This document shows, piece after piece, positions 1-7,255 of a stretch of DNA of 43,746 bases. The position numbers and the translations under genes were made by a program. Under the pieces are notes generated by a model. The model did no database searches. It had not been told where the DNA came from and saw only the letters and a list, made by a program, of their open reading frames with translations. The DNA comes from DASSTJ01 sp035707965 (GTDB lineage: Bacteria; Actinomycetota; Actinomycetes; Actinomycetales; Angustibacteraceae), in contig DASSTJ010000116.1 in assembly GCA_035707965.1 (NCBI GenBank), positions 1 to 43,746 of the forward strand. Direction: 5' to 3'. How positions within the stretch are numbered: position 1 is the stretch's first letter; each line of letters opens with the position of its first letter.

Positions 1-1
1 G

Positions 2-209
2 TACGCCGAGCTGGCCGCTCGGAGCAGCCGAGTGGCCAACGCGCTCTCCGGTCTGGGAGTGGGCCCAAGGCGACCACGTCGTCCTGCTGCTCGGCCGCAC
101 GGCGCACCTCTACGAGCTGGCGCTCGGCGCTCTCAAGATCCGCGCGGTCGTGTGCACCCTCTTCGCCGCGTTCGGCCCCGAGCCGATCCGGGCCCGGCTG
201 GAGCTCGGC
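2..209 (+). pseudogene. Frameshifted remnant of an AMP-forming acyl/acetyl-CoA synthetase
   Basis: Bases 2-67 read in one frame as YAELAARSSRVANALSGLGV-GP. Bases 69-209 read one base further on as GDHVVLLLGRTAHLYELALG followed by a segment ending FGPEPIRARLELG. Joined, these match the N-terminal part of AcsA-type AMP-dependent synthetases (residues around 70-140 of the family), where GVGxGDxV is continuous. One extra base near 67-69 (the AA of CCAAGG) therefore breaks the frame. Family resemblance stops at about 209, and the crp stop codon lies only 50 bases on, so the adenylation core and the acyl-adenylate lysine are missing. The 5' end is beyond the window. A complete acs of a different subtype lies at 11086-13053. 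I infer a decayed, 3'-deleted gene; a single-base sequencing error would explain the frameshift but not the missing 3' end. Confidence 0.7.
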
Positions 210-258
210 CGTGATGGGGTCGAAGGTCCCGCGCGGCAGGTGAGCCGCGAGACAGACG

Positions 259-936
259 TCAGCGGGCGCGGCGGCGCAGACGTTCCACGTCGAGCAGGAC
301 GACGGACCGTGCTTCGAGCCGCAGCCAGCCTCGGGTCGCGAAGTCGGCGAGCGCCTTGTTCACCGTCTCGCGTGACGCCCCGACGAGCTGCGCGAGCTCC
401 TCCTGGGTGAGGTCGTGCGCCACCAGGACGCCCTCGTCCGTCGTCCGCCCGAACCGCGCTGCGAGGTCGAGCAGCGACTTGGCGACGCGGCCAGGGACGT
501 CGGAGAACACGAGGTCCGCGAGCGCCTCGTTGGTGCGGCGCAGGCGCTGGGCCAACGCCTTGAGCAGCTGCTGCGCGACCTCGGGGTGACGCAGCAGCCA
601 GGGCTGCAGGGCGTCATGGCCCAGGCCGATCAGCCGGCTCTCGCTCACGGACACGGCGGCGGCGGTGCGCGCGCCGGGGTCGAACAGGCTGAGCTCACCG
701 AACATCTCACCGGGGCCGAGGATCGCCAGCAGGTTCTCCCGCCCGTCCGAGCTGGTGCGGCCGAGCTTGATCTTGCCCTCGACGATCACGTACAGACGGT
801 CACCACGGTCACCCTCGGCGAAGAGCTGCTCGCCCCGGGCGAGGGTCACCTCGACCATGGACTCCATCAGCGACGCCGCCGCCTGGTCGTCGAGGGCGGT
901 GAACAAGGGCGCACGTCGGACGATGTCGTTGTCCAC
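259..936 (-). CDS. crp: Crp/Fnr-family cAMP-type transcription regulator (GlxR/Crp orthologue)
   Basis: Global regulator of the actinobacterial Crp/GlxR type, 225 aa. The N-terminal half is a cyclic-nucleotide-binding beta-roll: FAEGDRGDRLYVIVEGKIKL, then the phosphate-binding cassette GEMFGELSLFDPGARTAAA with the Gly-Glu-Leu-Ser and Arg-Thr residues that hold cAMP. After the long helix comes the winged helix, with recognition segment DLTQEELAQLVGASRETVNK. The open frame continues upstream to 1068, but the GTG at 936 is chosen because AGAAGGAG lies a few bases before it and VDNDIVRRAPLF matches the usual family N-terminus. It lies 89 bases downstream of the RsiG-like gene on the same strand. 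In M. tuberculosis the same gene (Rv3676) sits beside nth and marP, as here. Binding of cAMP is inferred from the motif. Confidence 0.93.
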   Translation of the reverse strand: MDNDIVRRAPLFTALDDQAAASLMESMVEVTLARGEQLFAEGDRGDRLYVIVEGKIKLGRTSSDGRENLLAILGPGEMFGELSLFDPGARTAAAVSVSESRLIGLGHDALQPWLLRHPEVAQQLLKALAQRLRRTNEALADLVFSDVPGRVAKSLLDLAARFGRTTDEGVLVAHDLTQEELAQLVGASRETVNKALADFATRGWLRLEARSVVLLDVERLRRRAR

Positions 937-970
937 TGCTGCTCCTTCTGGCCGTCGCGGAGTCCTCCGC

Positions 971-985
971 AGGGCAGTCTGCCCT
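971..985 (-). promoter_or_regulatory. Short palindrome upstream of crp
   Basis: AGGGCA-GTC-TGCCCT is a perfect 6-bp inverted repeat 35-50 bases before the crp start. Read on the minus strand it overlaps a TAGGGC hexamer that could be a -10 element. It could be an operator or a leader hairpin. It does not fit the TGTGA-N6-TCACA Crp consensus, so autoregulation through it is not supported. Confidence 0.3.
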
Positions 986-1025
986 ACGAGGGGGAACGAG
1001 GCAGCAGGCCGGGTCGTCGCGCCGC

Positions 1026-1421
1026 TCAGGACGCGGCCGGCTCGCCGACCAGCGGCTGCTCCAGGCACGTGGTCGGGTCGTGCCGGTAACGGCGCAGGAG
1101 CTCGGCTGTCGCCTCGTCCAGGTGCAGCTGGGCGACCTCGGCCGCGTGGGTCAGCGTGCGCTCAGTCCGGACGAGCTCGGTCAGCAGCGTGCTGCCCGGC
1201 ACGTCGTGCTGCCCGTCCCCCGTCAGTGCCAGCGCGGCCTGGACGACCGGGGTCAGCAGCGACGCGTCGTCGTCCGTGGGCGCGCTGACGCCGGCGAGCC
1301 GGGCGACCTCGAGGTCGCCGCGCGCGCGCACGAGCCGGCGCAGCCAGGTGAGGCGTGCGTGCTCGTCGGTCAGACGACGACGTCGGGCACGCAGGGCGGC
1401 GAGGTCGAGCTCTGACAGCAT
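1026..1421 (-). CDS. RsiG-like helical protein (possible c-di-GMP-linked anti-sigma family)
   Basis: 131 aa, predicted almost wholly helical and without membrane segments. The N-terminal part, LDLAALRARRRRLTDEHARL followed by TWLRRLVRARGDLEVA, aligns with the first helix of RsiG, the Streptomyces anti-sigma factor for WhiG. RsiG binds c-di-GMP through E-x3-S-x2-R-x3-Q-x3-D. The equivalent positions here are H20-ARL-T24-WL-R27-RLV-R31-ARG-D35 (H-x3-T-x2-R-x3-R-x3-D), so the Arg and Asp are kept while Glu, Ser and Gln are replaced by His, Thr and Arg. The C-terminal helices (residues 60-115) are acidic to neutral and could be the partner-binding part. The ATG at 1421 gives MLSELDLAALR; its ribosome site is weak. 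It faces away from nth and is transcribed towards crp. Family membership is a pattern judgement; the ligand and sigma partner are unknown. Confidence 0.55.
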   Translation of the reverse strand: MLSELDLAALRARRRRLTDEHARLTWLRRLVRARGDLEVARLAGVSAPTDDDASLLTPVVQAALALTGDGQHDVPGSTLLTELVRTERTLTHAAEVAQLHLDEATAELLRRYRHDPTTCLEQPLVGEPAAS

Positions 1422-1516
1422 GTCGTGAAGATCGACGGGGGCGTCGGGCTCTTGAGGTGTTGAGCTCGGCTCTCACCCGAGCGGGCCAGCACCGGCTACC
1501 CGTCGGTCCCGCACCG

Positions 1517-1522
1517 TAGTCT
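1517..1522 (+). promoter_or_regulatory. -10 element of a leaderless nth promoter
   Basis: TAGTCT lies six bases before the GTG start of nth, so transcription should begin at or next to the start codon. No Shine-Dalgarno sequence precedes the GTG. The same hexamer with the same six-base spacing occurs before the MFS-thymidylate kinase gene (37585-37590). Confidence 0.6.
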
Positions 1523-1528
1523 TTCCGC

Positions 1529-2332
1529 GTGCCACCGACCGCCGACGCCGCCTCCGACCGTGCCACCCCGCCGGCGCGGGCCGTGCGGGCGCGGCCCGCT
1601 GGCCGGCCCCGCCGGCCGGCCGAGCCGGTCACCGGCGCAGCGCTGACCCGACGCGCGCGTCGCGGGTTCCGCGAGCTCGCCCAGCTGTACCCCCACGCCC
1701 GCTGCGAGCTCGACTTCGCCAACCCGCTGCAGCTGCTGGTCGCCACGGTGCTGTCGGCGCAGACGACGGACGCCCGCGTCAACCTCGTCACGCCCGCGCT
1801 GTTCGAGCGCTACCCGGACGCCGCGGCGTTCGCGGGCGCCGATCGCGCCGAGCTCGAGGACATGCTGCGGTCCACCGGCTTCTTCCGGCAGAAGGCGAAG
1901 GCGGTGACGACGCTGTGCCAGCAGCTGGTCGAGCGCTTCGACGGCGAGGTGCCGGCGCGCCTCGAAGACCTGGTGACCCTGCCGGGCGTCGGCCGCAAGA
2001 CGGCCAACGTGGTGCTCAGCAACGCCTTCGGTGTGCCGGGCATCGCGGTCGACACGCACGTCGGCCGGGTGTCTCGCCGACTGGGGTGGACGGACGAGAC
2101 CGATCCGGTGAAGGTCGAGCACGCTCTCGGCGCGCTGTTCCCCCGGCGCGACTGGGCGATGGTGTCGCACCTGCTGATCTTCCACGGCCGGCGCACCTGT
2201 CACGCCAAGAGGCCGGCCTGCGGCGCCTGCCCACTCGACCACCTGTGCCCGTCCTACGGCGAGGGCGAGACCGACCCAGCCAAGGCGGCCAGGCTGCTGA
2301 CCTACGAGCGCGCCGCGGAGGCGGCCGAGTGA
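1529..2332 (+). CDS. nth: Endonuclease III (DNA glycosylase/AP lyase)
   Basis: Base-excision repair enzyme that removes oxidised pyrimidines and cleaves the abasic strand by beta-elimination. 267 aa. The first 35 residues are a basic, Ala/Pro/Arg-rich extension, followed by the HhH-GPD fold. The helix-hairpin-helix LPGVGRKTANVVL (151-163) carries the catalytic Lys157, and VDTHVGR carries the catalytic Asp175. The four Cys of the [4Fe-4S] loop are C224, C231, C234 and C240 (C-x6-C-x2-C-x5-C). All key residues are present. The GTG start at 1529 is set by the TAGTCT promoter six bases upstream. The stop overlaps the Nudix start (GTGA), so nth heads a translationally coupled nth-Nudix-marP operon. 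The thioredoxin-like gene found between nth and the Nudix gene in mycobacteria is absent here. Confidence 0.96.
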   Translation: MPPTADAASDRATPPARAVRARPAGRPRRPAEPVTGAALTRRARRGFRELAQLYPHARCELDFANPLQLLVATVLSAQTTDARVNLVTPALFERYPDAAAFAGADRAELEDMLRSTGFFRQKAKAVTTLCQQLVERFDGEVPARLEDLVTLPGVGRKTANVVLSNAFGVPGIAVDTHVGRVSRRLGWTDETDPVKVEHALGALFPRRDWAMVSHLLIFHGRRTCHAKRPACGACPLDHLCPSYGEGETDPAKAARLLTYERAAEAAE

Positions 2333-2991
2333 CCTCGCTCCCGGACGACTGGCTGGACCGCATCGCCGCGGTACCAGGGCGTGCCCGCGCCGAGGACCTC
2401 TCGCGGTTCGTGCCTCCGGACGACGGCGGGCGACCTTCCGCTGTCCTCCTGCTGTTCAGCGAGGGCGTCGACGCGAGCGGCGCCGGCCCGGACGTGCTGC
2501 TCACCGAGCGCTCGGCCACGATGCGTTCGCACCCGGGTCAGGTGTCCTTCCCCGGTGGGGCGCTCGAGGCGGACGACGAGGGGCCGGTCGACGCCGCGCT
2601 GCGCGAGGCGGTGGAGGAGACGGGCCTCGACCGGCACGGCGTGGACGTCCTGGGGCAGCTGCCCAGCCTCTTCCTTCCACCCAGCGGCTACGTCGTGACG
2701 CCGGTGCTCGGACGGTGGAGCACGCCGTCCCCGGTCGCTGCCGTCGACCGCGCGGAGGTCGCGCGCGTGGTCCGTGCGCCCCTGGCCGAGCTGCTCGACC
2801 CCGCCAACCGCTTCGTGTCGCGCCACCCGAGCGGCTACGTGGGCCCCGCGTTCCGGGTGCAGGGGCTGTACGTCTGGGGGTTCACCGCCGGGCTGCTGTC
2901 TCGCCTGCTGGCGCTGGCCGGCCTGGAGCAGCCCTGGGACCGCTCGCGCCAGGAGGACCTACCGGCCGAGATCCTGGCGCTCCTGCCGTGA
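2329..2991 (+). CDS. Nudix hydrolase of the CoA pyrophosphatase type
   Basis: 220 aa, starting at a GTG that overlaps the nth stop by four bases. The CoA-specific Nudix signature is clear: LLTERSATMRSHPGQVSFPG precedes the Nudix box, which runs GGALEADDEGPVDAALREAV and ends EETGLD. The REAVEE residues are the metal-binding glutamates. The box has one residue more than the GX5E spacing, as is usual in this CoA diphosphatase (NudL/PCD1) group. The expected reaction is hydrolysis of CoA or its thioester derivatives to 3',5'-ADP and phosphopantetheine. The second half (GYVVTPVLG, then FRVQGLYVWGFTAGLL) is also typical of the group. It corresponds to Rv3672c by position. Its stop overlaps the marP start, again as GTGA. 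The substrate is inferred from the signature. Confidence 0.9.
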   Translation: MTSLPDDWLDRIAAVPGRARAEDLSRFVPPDDGGRPSAVLLLFSEGVDASGAGPDVLLTERSATMRSHPGQVSFPGGALEADDEGPVDAALREAVEETGLDRHGVDVLGQLPSLFLPPSGYVVTPVLGRWSTPSPVAAVDRAEVARVVRAPLAELLDPANRFVSRHPSGYVGPAFRVQGLYVWGFTAGLLSRLLALAGLEQPWDRSRQEDLPAEILALLP

Positions 2992-4181
2992 TCGACGTCG
3001 TCCTCGCGCTGGTGCTACTGGCCTACGCCATCTCGGGGTTTCGCCAGGGGCTGCTGGTCAGCGTCCTGTCGCTGCTGGGGTTCCTCGGCGGCGGCGCTCT
3101 CGGCATGTGGCTGCTGCCGCGGCTGCTGGAACGCTGGTTGTCGGTCGGCTCGGCCGACGTCCGTCGGGTCGTCGTCCTCGTCGTCGGGGTGATCCTGCTG
3201 GCGTCGTTGGGCCAGGCGCTGCTCGTGTCGATCGGCACGCGCCTCCGGCGGCGGGTGACCGCAGCGCCGGCGCGCTGGGCGGACGCGCTGCTCGGCGTCG
3301 TGGCGAGCGTCGTCGCGGTCTGCCTGCTGGTCTGGGTGATCGCCGGTGCGCTGCGCAGCGGGCCGTCGGCCTCCCTGTCGCGAGCCATCGGGCAGTCGCG
3401 CATCGTCGCGGCCATCGACGCCGTCGTCCCGGCCAGCAGCGCGCGAGTGTTCAGCGGCTTCCGCAACCTGCTGGACGCCGAGGGCTTCCCTCGGGTCTTC
3501 GAGGGTTTCGGCGCCGAGCCCATCCTGCCGGTCCAGCCGCCGGACGCCTCCGTGCTCGACAGTGCTGGCGTGCGTGCGGCTGCCGGCAGCATCGTCAAGA
3601 TCACCGGAGACGCCCGGGCGTGCGACCGGTCTCAGGAGGGCAGCGGCTGGGTGCTCGCGCCCGAACGCGTCGTGACCAACGCCCACGTCGTCGCCGGGGT
3701 GCGCGACCCGCAGGTGCGGATCGGCGGCGAGGGCCGTCGGTACGCCGCGCGGGTGGTGGTGTTCGACCCGGTGCGCGACCTGGCGGTCCTCGACGTCCCC
3801 CGGCTGCCGGCGCGGCCGCTTCCCCTGGGCGACGACCTGGGTCGCGGCGACCCGGCCGTGGTGGCGGGTTTCCCGCTCGACGGGCCTTACCGGCTCGACT
3901 CGGCGCGCGTGCGTGACGTCATCACGGCTCGCGGCGAGGACATCTACGGCCGGCGTCCGTCCACCCGGCAGGTGTACTCCCTGTACGCGACGGTGCAGCC
4001 CGGCAACTCGGGCGGCCCGCTCCTCGACGCCCGGGGCCGGGTGGTCGGCGTGGTCTTCGCGAAGAGCCTGGACGACGCGTCGACCGGTTACGCGCTCACG
4101 CTGAAGGAGTCGGAGCCGGTGCTGGACAAGGGGCGGGCGGCCAGCAGCCCGGTGCCGGTCGGCGGCTGCGCGGCTGGGTGA
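2988..4181 (+). CDS. marP: Membrane-anchored periplasmic serine protease MarP
   Basis: 397 aa. Four N-terminal membrane helices (about residues 2-20, 25-45, 59-82 and 100-122) form a CvpA/colicin-V-like domain. A linker leads to a trypsin-fold protease outside the membrane. The triad is His233 (VVTNAHVV), Asp264 (RDLAVLD) and Ser341 (QPGNSGGP). Cys212 and Cys394 sit where M. tuberculosis MarP (Rv3671c) has its C214-C395 disulfide, so redox control of the active site is likely conserved. In mycobacteria the enzyme cleaves the peptidoglycan hydrolase RipA and is needed for survival in acid; that role is carried over by homology. The GTG start overlaps the Nudix stop. The end faces the converging hydrolase gene across a 27-bp gap. 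Confidence 0.93.
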   Translation: MIDVVLALVLLAYAISGFRQGLLVSVLSLLGFLGGGALGMWLLPRLLERWLSVGSADVRRVVVLVVGVILLASLGQALLVSIGTRLRRRVTAAPARWADALLGVVASVVAVCLLVWVIAGALRSGPSASLSRAIGQSRIVAAIDAVVPASSARVFSGFRNLLDAEGFPRVFEGFGAEPILPVQPPDASVLDSAGVRAAAGSIVKITGDARACDRSQEGSGWVLAPERVVTNAHVVAGVRDPQVRIGGEGRRYAARVVVFDPVRDLAVLDVPRLPARPLPLGDDLGRGDPAVVAGFPLDGPYRLDSARVRDVITARGEDIYGRRPSTRQVYSLYATVQPGNSGGPLLDARGRVVGVVFAKSLDDASTGYALTLKESEPVLDKGRAASSPVPVGGCAAG

Positions 4182-4208
4182 CCGGCGAGCGAACCGCGGC
4201 GCGCGCGC

Positions 4209-5126
4209 TCACCGCGGGTCGGCAAGCCACTCGACCAGCAGCTGGCTCACGTCGTGCGGTCTCTCCTCCGGCAGGTAGTGGCCGGCGTCCAGCTCGACGT
4301 AGCGGTAGGGGCCGGTCACGTGCTGCTCGCTGCCGCGCGCGCTCGCCGGCAGGACGACCGCGTCGCGGGTGCCCTGGAGGTGCAGGACGGGGACGTCGAC
4401 TCCTCGGCTGACCGCATCGACGAACCGCCGCCCGTCCGCCCGCACCTGCGAACGGACGACCCAGCGGAAGTACTCCATGGCTGAGTGGGCGACGAACGGC
4501 ACCGTCATGGCCTCGACGTAACGGTTCACGACGAGCTGCGCGTGCTCGCCGCTGCCCGGCCAGGCCGGGTCCCCTCCCGAGCGCAGCAGCGTCGCGACCC
4601 GACGTGGGTCACGGGTCAGCTGCCGCTCGGGCACGACCGGCCGCTGGTAGCCGAGCACGTGCGCCAGCGCCCGTCGCTGCGCCCACGACCTGCCGAGGGC
4701 CGAGCGCAGCCGCAGCGGGTGCGGCATGCTCACCGCCGCGACGCGGTCGGTGACGGTCGGCTCGAGCGCCGGCATGGACCACGCGATCCACGCCCCCCAG
4801 TCGTGCCCGACCACCGAGGCGGACGGCGAGCCCAGGGAGCGGACGACCGCGGCGGCGTCGGAGGCGGACGTCAGCGTGTCGTAGCCGCGCGGCGGCTTGT
4901 CGGACGCCCCGTAACCCCGCAGGTCCATGGCGACGGCGCGGTAGCCGGCATCCGCCAGTGCGGTCAGCTGGTGTCGCCAGGCCCACCACATCTGGGGAAA
5001 CCCGTGCAGCAGCAGGACCAGCGGCCCTTCGCCGGCCTCGGCGACGTGGAAGCGGGCGCCGTTGGCAGAGACGAACCGGTGGCGCCACGGGCCGTCGTAC
5101 AGCACGTGCGTGGCATCGACCGTCAT
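4209..5126 (-). CDS. Alpha/beta hydrolase, epoxide hydrolase family (EphE-like)
   Basis: 305 aa, soluble. The oxyanion motif HGFP is at 41-44. The nucleophile elbow VVGHDWGAW places Asp109 as nucleophile, the hallmark of epoxide hydrolases and haloalkane dehalogenases rather than esterases. The charge-relay acid is Asp255 (GTRDAVVLP) and the base is His283 (DAGHYLPEERP). DLRGYGASDKPP follows strand 4 as in soluble epoxide hydrolases. Tyr160 in the cap (GYQRP) is a candidate ring-opening tyrosine. The start is the ATG at 5126 (MTVDATHVLY); the much longer open frame upstream runs through the holin gene in another frame and is not used. Position matches ephE (Rv3670), next to marP. The true substrate is unknown. 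Confidence 0.88.
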   Translation of the reverse strand: MTVDATHVLYDGPWRHRFVSANGARFHVAEAGEGPLVLLLHGFPQMWWAWRHQLTALADAGYRAVAMDLRGYGASDKPPRGYDTLTSASDAAAVVRSLGSPSASVVGHDWGAWIAWSMPALEPTVTDRVAAVSMPHPLRLRSALGRSWAQRRALAHVLGYQRPVVPERQLTRDPRRVATLLRSGGDPAWPGSGEHAQLVVNRYVEAMTVPFVAHSAMEYFRWVVRSQVRADGRRFVDAVSRGVDVPVLHLQGTRDAVVLPASARGSEQHVTGPYRYVELDAGHYLPEERPHDVSQLLVEWLADPR

Positions 5127-5191
5127 GCGTCGAGTGTGCCGTGCCGTGACTCGAGGTCGTGCGACGGAGCCGTGCGCTGACGGGCGACCGC

Positions 5192-5620
5192 CTAGGAGCG
5201 CGCCGACGTGAGCGCCCCGACGGTGTCCCTGGTGGTGCGGACGGTCCGCTCCGGCGGGCCGATCTTCGACAGCCGGGACTTGCCGACGAGCGCGAGCACG
5301 GCGGTCAGCAGCAGCAGGGCGGCCGCCACCACGAGGAACGCCAGCCAGGGGGCCAGGCCGGCCGCCACGAGGCCGTACGCCGCCGCGATCAGGAGCAGGA
5401 CCAGCGCGAGGAACGCGAACACGCCGGCGACGAGGAACATCGCGGCGCCCATCACGCCGGCGACGACGTCCTTCTTCACCTCCGCCTTGGCCAGGGCGAC
5501 CTCGGACCGCACGATCGTCGACAGGTCGCGCGAGGCGTCGGCCACGAGCTGGCCGAGCGTGCGTTCGCCCTGCACGAGCTCCGGGACGTCCAGCGCCTTC
5601 TGGGTGGCACGTGCGCTCAT
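5192..5620 (-). CDS. Actinobacterial holin-X family membrane protein
   Basis: 142 aa. A soluble amphipathic N-terminus (GERTLGQLVADASRDLSTIV followed by RSEVALAKAEVKKD) precedes two long hydrophobic segments, about residues 53-78 and 82-113. This is the layout of the holin-X/superfamily III family, widespread in Actinobacteria outside prophages. There is no sign of phage genes here, so the holin name is only a family label. A strong ribosome site, AGGAGG, lies six bases before the ATG. It is followed on the same strand by the hydrolase, a pair conserved in the mycobacterial block (Rv3669-Rv3670). The function is not established; a role at the envelope is a guess. Confidence 0.85.
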   Translation of the reverse strand: MSARATQKALDVPELVQGERTLGQLVADASRDLSTIVRSEVALAKAEVKKDVVAGVMGAAMFLVAGVFAFLALVLLLIAAAYGLVAAGLAPWLAFLVVAAALLLLTAVLALVGKSRLSKIGPPERTVRTTRDTVGALTSARS

Positions 5621-5850
5621 GCGAACCTCCTGTGGCGGGCGGCCGGGACGACAGCGAGCCTACTGAGGGCGCAGGGGCGCCGCTCGCCCGACGACGGCGC
5701 AGGTGGAGACCCTCTCGTCGAGCACGGCCCGTGGCGGCGCCACGTCCACTACGCTGACGGGCGGAGCGCCGGGAAGTCTGGTCGGCCGCGTCCGCCGAGC
5801 GGCGGCGTGCAGCGCACGGGCACCCCCCTGCCCGGGACCGGAGGCTCCTC

Positions 5851-7143
5851 GTGAGATCGCGACCCGAGGTGGCCCGTCGTGCCGCGCGCGTGTTCTCGCG
5901 GGTGTCCGGTCGTGAGCGCCGGCGGCTGCTCGAGGTGCTGCGCGCCGAGACCGTGGGGGGCGTGCTGCTGCTCCTGGGGGCCGCCGTCGCGCTGCTGTGG
6001 GCCAGCTCGCCCTGGAGCGCCACGTACGAGGCCCTGCGCGGCGCGGCGTTCGGCCCGGAGTCGCTGCACCTGCGGCTGACGGTGGCGCAGTGGGCGTCCG
6101 ACGGGCTGCTGGCCATCTTCTTCTTCGTCGCCGGCCTCGAGCTCAAGCACGAGCTGGTCGCCGGTGATCTCAGCGACCCGACCCGCGCGGTGCTCCCGGT
6201 CGTCGCCGCGCTCTCCGGCGTAGCGGTGCCGGCCCTCATCTTCCTCGCGATCACCTGGGGCCACGGGTCGGCGATGCGCGGGTGGGCGGTGCCGACCGCC
6301 ACTGACATCGCGTTCGCCCTCGCCGTGCTGGCACTTGCAGGCAGCCATCTGCCCAGCGGGCTGCGGTCCTTCCTGCTGACGCTGGCGGTCGTCGACGACA
6401 TCGTGGCGATCGTCATCATCGGGTTCTTCTACTCGGACGACGTCCGACTGCTGCCTCTGGTCGGTGCGGTGCTCGTCGTGGCGGGATTCGGTGCAGGAGT
6501 CCAGCACCCGGCCGCGCGCCGGCTGCTGCACCGGCGGGGCGTCGGCGGGCGGACGTTCACCTCGGTGCTCGTCGCGCTCGCACTCACCGCCTGGGCGCTC
6601 GTGCACGCGTCCGGAGTCCACGCCACGGTGGCCGGGGTCGTGCTGGGTCTGGCCGTGCCGGTGCGTTCGCTGAATGGCGCCTTCTCGCCGGCCGAGCGCC
6701 TGGCCCACGTGCTACGACCGCTGTCCTCCGGTCTCGCGGTGCCGGTCTTCGCCCTCATGGCCGCCGGGGTCGCTGTGTCCGGGGCGGCGCTGCGCGGGGC
6801 GGCCCACGACCTGGTGGCCGTAGCGGTCGTGGTCGCGCTGGTCGTCGGCAAGACCGTCGGCGTCTTCGGCGGCACGTGGCTGACGGTGCGGTTCACGCGC
6901 GCGCAGCTCGACGACGAGCTCGCCTGGAGCGACGTGCTGGGCGTCTCGATGCTGGCGGGCATCGGCTTCACCGTCAGCCTGCTCGTCGGCGAGCTGGCCT
7001 TCGGCGTGGGCAGCGCGCACGACGACCACGTGAAGATGGCGGTGCTGTCCGGCTCGGTGCTCGCGTCCGTGCTCGGCATCACGGTGCTGCGCCGGCGCAA
7101 CGCCGCGCACCGTCGGATCGCGGCTGCCGAGGCGTCGTCCTGA
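5851..7143 (+). CDS. nhaA: Na+/H+ antiporter NhaA
   Basis: 430 aa integral membrane protein exchanging Na+ (or Li+) for protons. Recognised by SDGLLAIFFFVAGLELKHEL in helix II, the AVPTATDIAFALAVL segment carrying the helix IV Asp, and LTLAVVDDIVAIVIIGFFYS in helix V with the paired Asp residues that bind cation. The C-terminal segment, DVLGVSMLAGIGFTVSLLVG followed by ELAF, is the helix X-XI signature containing the conserved Lys-equivalent region. The GTG start is preceded by GGAGG at good spacing. The 230-bp upstream gap holds a small hairpin (CGTGGC/GCCACG near 5730-5743) and a possible -10 TACGCT at 5750-5755. nhaA and glpD lie between the holin-like gene and acs and so interrupt the order seen in mycobacteria. 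Confidence 0.95.
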   Translation: MRSRPEVARRAARVFSRVSGRERRRLLEVLRAETVGGVLLLLGAAVALLWASSPWSATYEALRGAAFGPESLHLRLTVAQWASDGLLAIFFFVAGLELKHELVAGDLSDPTRAVLPVVAALSGVAVPALIFLAITWGHGSAMRGWAVPTATDIAFALAVLALAGSHLPSGLRSFLLTLAVVDDIVAIVIIGFFYSDDVRLLPLVGAVLVVAGFGAGVQHPAARRLLHRRGVGGRTFTSVLVALALTAWALVHASGVHATVAGVVLGLAVPVRSLNGAFSPAERLAHVLRPLSSGLAVPVFALMAAGVAVSGAALRGAAHDLVAVAVVVALVVGKTVGVFGGTWLTVRFTRAQLDDELAWSDVLGVSMLAGIGFTVSLLVGELAFGVGSAHDDHVKMAVLSGSVLASVLGITVLRRRNAAHRRIAAAEASS

Positions 7144-7255
7144 CGTCGTTCCCGGGACGGGACGCGTCGGGGCCGGCGTGGAACCCGCTGCCAGGTCCAC
7201 CTGTGGCGCTCGCCCGCGGCCGTCCCCTAAGAGCCCTCTGCCAGGATGAGCAGCG

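Noticed and set aside
5192..5620. Prophage signal from the holin-X protein
   Set aside because: The family is chromosomal in Actinobacteria and no other phage gene is near.
5127..6419. Upstream extension of the hydrolase frame through the holin and nhaA genes
   Set aside because: No protein family resemblance before MTVDATHVL; two good genes occupy this stretch.
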